DNA of 9,281 nucleotides from JAVBPP01 sp031549535 (GTDB lineage Bacteria > Bacillota > Clostridia > Oscillospirales > Acutalibacteraceae). Position 1 is the first letter of the stretch, and every line of letters starts with the position of its first letter. The DNA lies in assembly GCA_031549535.1 (NCBI GenBank), contig JAVBPP010000118.1:1-9281 (forward strand), in the 5' to 3' direction. Both the position numbers and the translations under genes were made by a program. The notes below the pieces were generated by a model. The model was given only the letters and a program-made list of their open reading frames with translations. It did no database searches and was not told the origin of the DNA. Of this stretch, positions 6,359 to 9,281 are shown one piece after another.

Positions 6359-7531
6359 ATGTTTCGCTTGGGGAGCCGCATGCTCTTCTCGCGCTGGGGG
6401 CTGCATGGGCTATGCATTATGCAAATTTTAATCACAGTGATTGCGGCAAATGCCCTGCTTTCGCTGCACAACGGTGTAAATTACACGGCCGATGGGGTGC
6501 AGCGCTTTTCTGATGAAAACGCGTTCGCCTGTGTGCCGGTGATGACGGGGGATCCGCAACGAGAGGATGGCCTGATGACGCAGAGCCTGCTGAACATAAA
6601 AAGCACCGTGGGCATTGCCGCGGCAGAGGTGCCGGTTCGTTGCGAGGTCGATATAAACGAAAAGCCGGCTGAACTTATTTTATATGGCGAAAAAACTATA
6701 GCAGAGCTGGCTCCGGCCATGCAGCAAGGGTCGTGGTTCCAAAACAACGCGGTTCCCCCGGGCAACATTCCCTGCGTTGTGCAGGGGAAGGATGCGCCCA
6801 ACATAGGAAGGGTGTTTTCGTTGCAGCTGGAGGGGGAGGAGAAGCGCTTTCAAGTTGTTGGTGTCATGAAGAGAGGATACCCCTATTTTTACTCCAATGT
6901 TGGCAGCTCAACCATGGTGTTAAGCAATTTTTATTCCCAGCCGGAAGAAAATGTCGTTCTGACAATTTTTTGTGCGGATACGCAGCTGGAACAAGTAAAA
7001 CAGCGGAGCTTTGGCACAAAAATACTGGTGTTCCCCAGCGCTGATATGCCCGCCGCACATGTTGAGACAATAAAAATGCAGCTGTCCAAAGCGTGCTATG
7101 TGTTCAGCTTTCCGGAAATAGTAGCAAACACGCGGGAGGAAAACAGCATGTATTTCAAAGGCTTTCTCCCCCTGGTGATTGCGCTGCTTTGCATTGGCCT
7201 GTTTGGCATGATAGGCATCACAATTTTAAGCACCATTTCCGGCATGAGGACGTTTTCAATATTTTACATCAGCGGCATGCCCTGGTCCAAAAGCGTGCGT
7301 ATCAGTCTGTATTATATTGCCTGCATCCTGTTATCGGTTGTCCTTGCGCTCACCCTGTGCTATTTCTATGCGCTGCATATTGAGTTTTTTTCGAAAAACG
7401 AGTTGCTCGTTCGCGGCAATAACGCAGCGTTAACCGGCCTTCTGCTGGCGCTGGTATCTGCCTGCGCAAGCTTTTTGCCTATGGTTTACTTGCGAAAAAA
7501 CTCAGCGATATATAACATCAACCACATGTAA
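6359..7531 (+). CDS. FtsX/MacB-like ABC transporter permease, third subunit
   Basis: A 390-residue protein with helix 1 at about 17-37 and helices at about 269-293, 315-338 and 355-376. The outside domain carries IPCVVQGKDAPNIGRVFSL (137-155) and KRFQVVGVMKRGYPYF (162-177), the MacB-core strand pairs. SGMRTFSIFYISGMPWS (294-310) is the FtsX coupling segment, with ISGMPWS replacing the usual LRAIGAS. The ATG has GGGAAGGGG upstream at about 8 bases. It lies 18 bases after the second permease and 19 before the ATPase gene. Like its two neighbours it has one plus three helices, so the three look like distant paralogues. Confidence 0.85.
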   Translation: MFRLGSRMLFSRWGLHGLCIMQILITVIAANALLSLHNGVNYTADGVQRFSDENAFACVPVMTGDPQREDGLMTQSLLNIKSTVGIAAAEVPVRCEVDINEKPAELILYGEKTIAELAPAMQQGSWFQNNAVPPGNIPCVVQGKDAPNIGRVFSLQLEGEEKRFQVVGVMKRGYPYFYSNVGSSTMVLSNFYSQPEENVVLTIFCADTQLEQVKQRSFGTKILVFPSADMPAAHVETIKMQLSKACYVFSFPEIVANTREENSMYFKGFLPLVIALLCIGLFGMIGITILSTISGMRTFSIFYISGMPWSKSVRISLYYIACILLSVVLALTLCYFYALHIEFFSKNELLVRGNNAALTGLLLALVSACASFLPMVYLRKNSAIYNINHM

Positions 7532-7550
7532 AATACAGGGGGCGGGAAAA

Positions 7551-8228
7551 ATGCTTGTTATGAGCGGCGTGAAAAAAACCTATAATTTGGGAAGAAAAGA
7601 TGAGGTGCAGGCCCTGCGCGGCGTTGAGCTAACCATCGCCGATGGGGAAATGCTGGCTATCATGGGAACCTCCGGAGCGGGAAAGTCCACATTATTACAT
7701 CTGCTGGCCTGCATTGACGGAATCGACTCCGGAACGTATGAAATGGACGGCGAAAGCCTGTTGGGGAAAAGGGATAAATTTTTAAGCCGGGTACGCAACC
7801 AAAAAACCGGAATCGTTTTACAGAATTTTTCACTCATAGAGGAATACACGGTGCTCCAAAATGTAATGGTACCGCTTGTGTTTGCAAAGGCGAAGCAGAA
7901 AAAGCAAAAGGCGCTGGAGGCGCTGAAAATTGTGGGTATTCAAAGGCTCGCCGGCAAAATGGCCAATGAAATATCGGGTGGGGAAAAGCAAAGGGTGGCA
8001 ATCGCCCGGTCCATTGTAAATCAGCCGCAGTATATCTTTGCGGACGAGCCCACAGGTTCCCTGGACAGCACAACGAGCGCGGAAATTATGGGCTTGTTTT
8101 TGAAACTGAACGAAATGGGAAAAACTGTTGTTGTCGTAACCCACGATTTGCAAATTGCCCGGCAATGCAAACGTATTATCACCATTCAGGACGGCAGTGT
8201 AAGTGAGCAGACTGCATATTCAAACTAA
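7551..8228 (+). CDS. ABC transporter ATPase, MacB/LolD type
   Basis: A 225-residue cytoplasmic ATPase with every motif intact: Walker A GTSGAGKST (39-47), Q-loop Q91 in VLQNF, signature ISGGEKQR (141-148), Walker B YIFADEP (161-167) with catalytic E166, D-loop SLD (170-172) and switch H198 in VVTHD. The length and the VLQNFSLIEEYTVLQNV stretch (89-105) are typical of the MacB/LolD/FtsE group, which powers mechanical export or extraction rather than ordinary channel transport. It is the only ATPase beside three permeases and must serve them as a homodimer. The ATG at 7551 has AGGGGG 8 bases upstream; an in-frame ATG at 7560 is possible but less well spaced. Its stop is 9 bases from that of the convergent acetyltransferase. 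Confidence 0.95.
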   Translation: MLVMSGVKKTYNLGRKDEVQALRGVELTIADGEMLAIMGTSGAGKSTLLHLLACIDGIDSGTYEMDGESLLGKRDKFLSRVRNQKTGIVLQNFSLIEEYTVLQNVMVPLVFAKAKQKKQKALEALKIVGIQRLAGKMANEISGGEKQRVAIARSIVNQPQYIFADEPTGSLDSTTSAEIMGLFLKLNEMGKTVVVVTHDLQIARQCKRIITIQDGSVSEQTAYSN

Positions 8229-8250
8229 CAAGTTTCCCTATTTGGGCTTG
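8229..8250 (+). terminator. Weak hairpin at the convergent gene ends
   Basis: CAAG (8229-8232) pairs with CTTG (8247-8250) and CCC (8236-8238) with GGG (8244-8246), leaving a TTT bulge; GTTTTAC follows. It is the only candidate I see for ending the transporter transcript before it runs antisense into the acetyltransferase gene, and it is poor. Confidence 0.2.
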
Positions 8251-9050
8251 GTTTTACAGTGCCGAATGATGATTTCGCAGAAAGTCGCGTTCAATTCAAT
8301 CTGAAATTCCTCCAACAGGCAGCTCTGCAGCGCGTAAACAGTGTCCGGTTGGGTTTCTCTCACCGTTTCTCCGCTGAATTCCTTGAAGCAAAGGCCGTCC
8401 AAGGTTTTTCTGCCCGTTGGTGTTTTTAGGGAAAGCATGGGTTGCTTGTTGAAAATGGAATCCCGATGCTTTTCGCAATAAAAGGAAGGCATCACAAAAT
8501 CCTTGGGCAGCTGTGGCTCTAAGGTGAAGGCGTGCAGCTGCCGCCAGGTGCCGTTGTGCTGCTCGTTCAAAACCCAGCCGAGAAAGCTGTCCCGTGTCAT
8601 ACCATATATATGGCCGTTCTGCACCTGCTCCAACCCCTCCTGCAAAAGCAGCGGCAAACGCGGCACCTCAATCCCAACGCCGACATCGCAAAGATAGCGG
8701 TCTTCGGATTTGCCCGGAAGCTGTACAGCCAGAACCCGGTGCCGACGCATCGGAATTTCCGGCTCGTTTAGCAGGAAGCGCGCCAGATACTCCGCAACGG
8801 TAAAGCCAAGCTCCCGCAACAACCAGGCGAACAGGCCGTTAAGCTCAAAACAATACCCGCCGCGGCCCTGCTCAACTACTTTCTTATAGATGTCAGCAAG
8901 CTCTAAGGAAAGCGGCCGGTTCAGCAGAATGTCCAGATTTTCATAGGGCACGGCGCAAACATGCAGCGTTTGCAATTCCTGCAATAGCGCAAGGGTGGGT
9001 GAAGCAGATCCGCTATAGCCAATTCGCTCCAGGTAAGCGTTTGTATTCAT
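8238..9050 (-). CDS. Arylamine N-acetyltransferase
   Basis: A 270-residue cytoplasmic enzyme of the NAT family, which moves an acetyl group from acetyl-CoA to arylamines, hydrazines or related amines through a cysteine intermediate. The triad is visible: C67 in RGGYCFELN (63-71), H104 in RRHRVLAV (102-109) and D122 in CDVGVG (121-126). The N-terminal helix (about 1-30) and VPYENLD (34-40) also fit. Length is within the usual 255-285 range. DVGVG replaces the common DVGFG, and the loop between H104 and D122 is about three residues longer than in the Salmonella enzyme. The frame is open 16 codons upstream, but ATG at 9048-9050 is chosen for its AAGGAG site 7 bases away. It has its own promoter and is probably not tied to the transporter it faces. 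The natural substrate is unknown. Confidence 0.93.
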   Translation of the reverse strand: MNTNAYLERIGYSGSASPTLALLQELQTLHVCAVPYENLDILLNRPLSLELADIYKKVVEQGRGGYCFELNGLFAWLLRELGFTVAEYLARFLLNEPEIPMRRHRVLAVQLPGKSEDRYLCDVGVGIEVPRLPLLLQEGLEQVQNGHIYGMTRDSFLGWVLNEQHNGTWRQLHAFTLEPQLPKDFVMPSFYCEKHRDSIFNKQPMLSLKTPTGRKTLDGLCFKEFSGETVRETQPDTVYALQSCLLEEFQIELNATFCEIIIRHCKTKPK

Positions 9051-9057
9051 TCCGATT

Positions 9058-9063
9058 CTCCTT
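9058..9063 (-). promoter_or_regulatory. Ribosome binding site that fixes the acetyltransferase start
   Basis: AAGGAG on the minus strand, 7 bases before the ATG at 9048-9050. The upstream in-frame ATG (9096-9098) lies before the promoter's -10 and so is outside the expected mRNA. Confidence 0.8.
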
Positions 9064-9080
9064 ATCCCATTATCGGCAGT

Positions 9081-9109
9081 AGTATAACATTGCAGCAAAT
9101 TTGTGGCAA
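9081..9109 (-). promoter_or_regulatory. Sigma-A promoter of the acetyltransferase
   Basis: On the minus strand: -35 TTGCCA (9104-9109), 17-base spacer, TGT before the -10 (extended type), and -10 TATACT (9081-9086). The start of transcription should be near 9074, about 24 bases before the ATG. Confidence 0.78.
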
Positions 9110-9192
9110 GCCAGGACGCATTTTTCGTAAAGGCATAGCACGAAACGCGCGGGAGGGTAGTAAGAAGGGGACAAAAAAGGTTAAAAAGGGTA

Positions 9193-9221
9193 TTGACAAG
9201 GGGAGGATGATTTGATAATAT
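9193..9221 (+). promoter_or_regulatory. Promoter reading out of the right edge
   Basis: -35 TTGACA (9193-9198), 17-base spacer, -10 TAATAT (9216-9221) with an extended TGa just before it. Transcription should start near 9228. The gene it serves lies beyond the window. Confidence 0.65.
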
Positions 9222-9281
9222 AGTCGAGCACTCCGGAAACGGCCATGAGAAAAGGGACGGAACGGGAGAGCAAAAGAGGCT
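9222..9281 (+). other. Start of a transcript or leader cut by the window edge
   Basis: Purine-rich sequence after the promoter at 9193-9221. An ATG at 9245 opens a frame to the edge but has no proper ribosome site. This could be the beginning of a longer 5' leader or riboswitch; too little is present to say. Confidence 0.3.

Noticed and set aside
9051..9098. Sixteen-codon N-terminal extension of the acetyltransferase
   Set aside because: Its ATG lies upstream of the -10 of the promoter and has no ribosome site.
9245..9281. Open frame from ATG 9245 to the window edge
   Set aside because: There is no ribosome site before it and too few codons to judge.
9222..9281. T-box or other known riboswitch
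   Set aside because: I could not match any conserved element in the 60 bases available.

Overview
The window looks like a chromosomal segment of a low- to mid-GC Gram-positive anaerobe, most likely a clostridial Firmicute. The reasons are strong AAGGAGG-type ribosome sites on nearly every gene, consensus sigma-A promoters with 17-base spacers, a TTG start, a divergent EF-G-like GTPase of the type common in Clostridia, and FtsX/MacB-type ABC permeases. No species can be named from the sequence alone.

Layout, left to right. Bases 1-113 look like the right end of an IS3-family insertion sequence: a tail of OrfB resembling the R-x-S-A-L-x-Y region, then a terminal sequence ending GGGGTACA. It stops a few bases past the end of a minus-strand class I SAM-dependent methyltransferase (121-912). 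Between that gene and the next is a 201-base spacer with an imperfect hairpin, a palindrome and a good intrinsic terminator that sits only 6 bases before the methyltransferase ribosome site. Next comes a minus-strand EF-G-like GTPase (1114-3177, TTG start) with its own strong promoter.

From 3333 the + strand carries the accessory part. A near-consensus promoter drives an AT-rich gene for a 167-residue secreted protein of unknown family (3444-3947). A 14-bp perfect hairpin without a U-run follows. Then come four tightly packed genes: three divergent permeases of the FtsX/MacB topology (one N-terminal membrane helix, a large outside domain, three C-terminal helices) at 4045-5301, 5306-6340 and 6359-7531, and one MacB/LolD-type ATPase at 7551-8228. 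I read these as one ABC transporter. The secreted protein ahead of it suggests a peptide or bacteriocin export/immunity cassette, reminiscent in layout of the lactococcin-972 group, but that link is inference.

The right side holds a convergent arylamine N-acetyltransferase (8238-9050, minus) with its catalytic triad and its own promoter. A second promoter points off the right edge, and its gene lies outside the window. No tRNA, rRNA or CRISPR array was seen.
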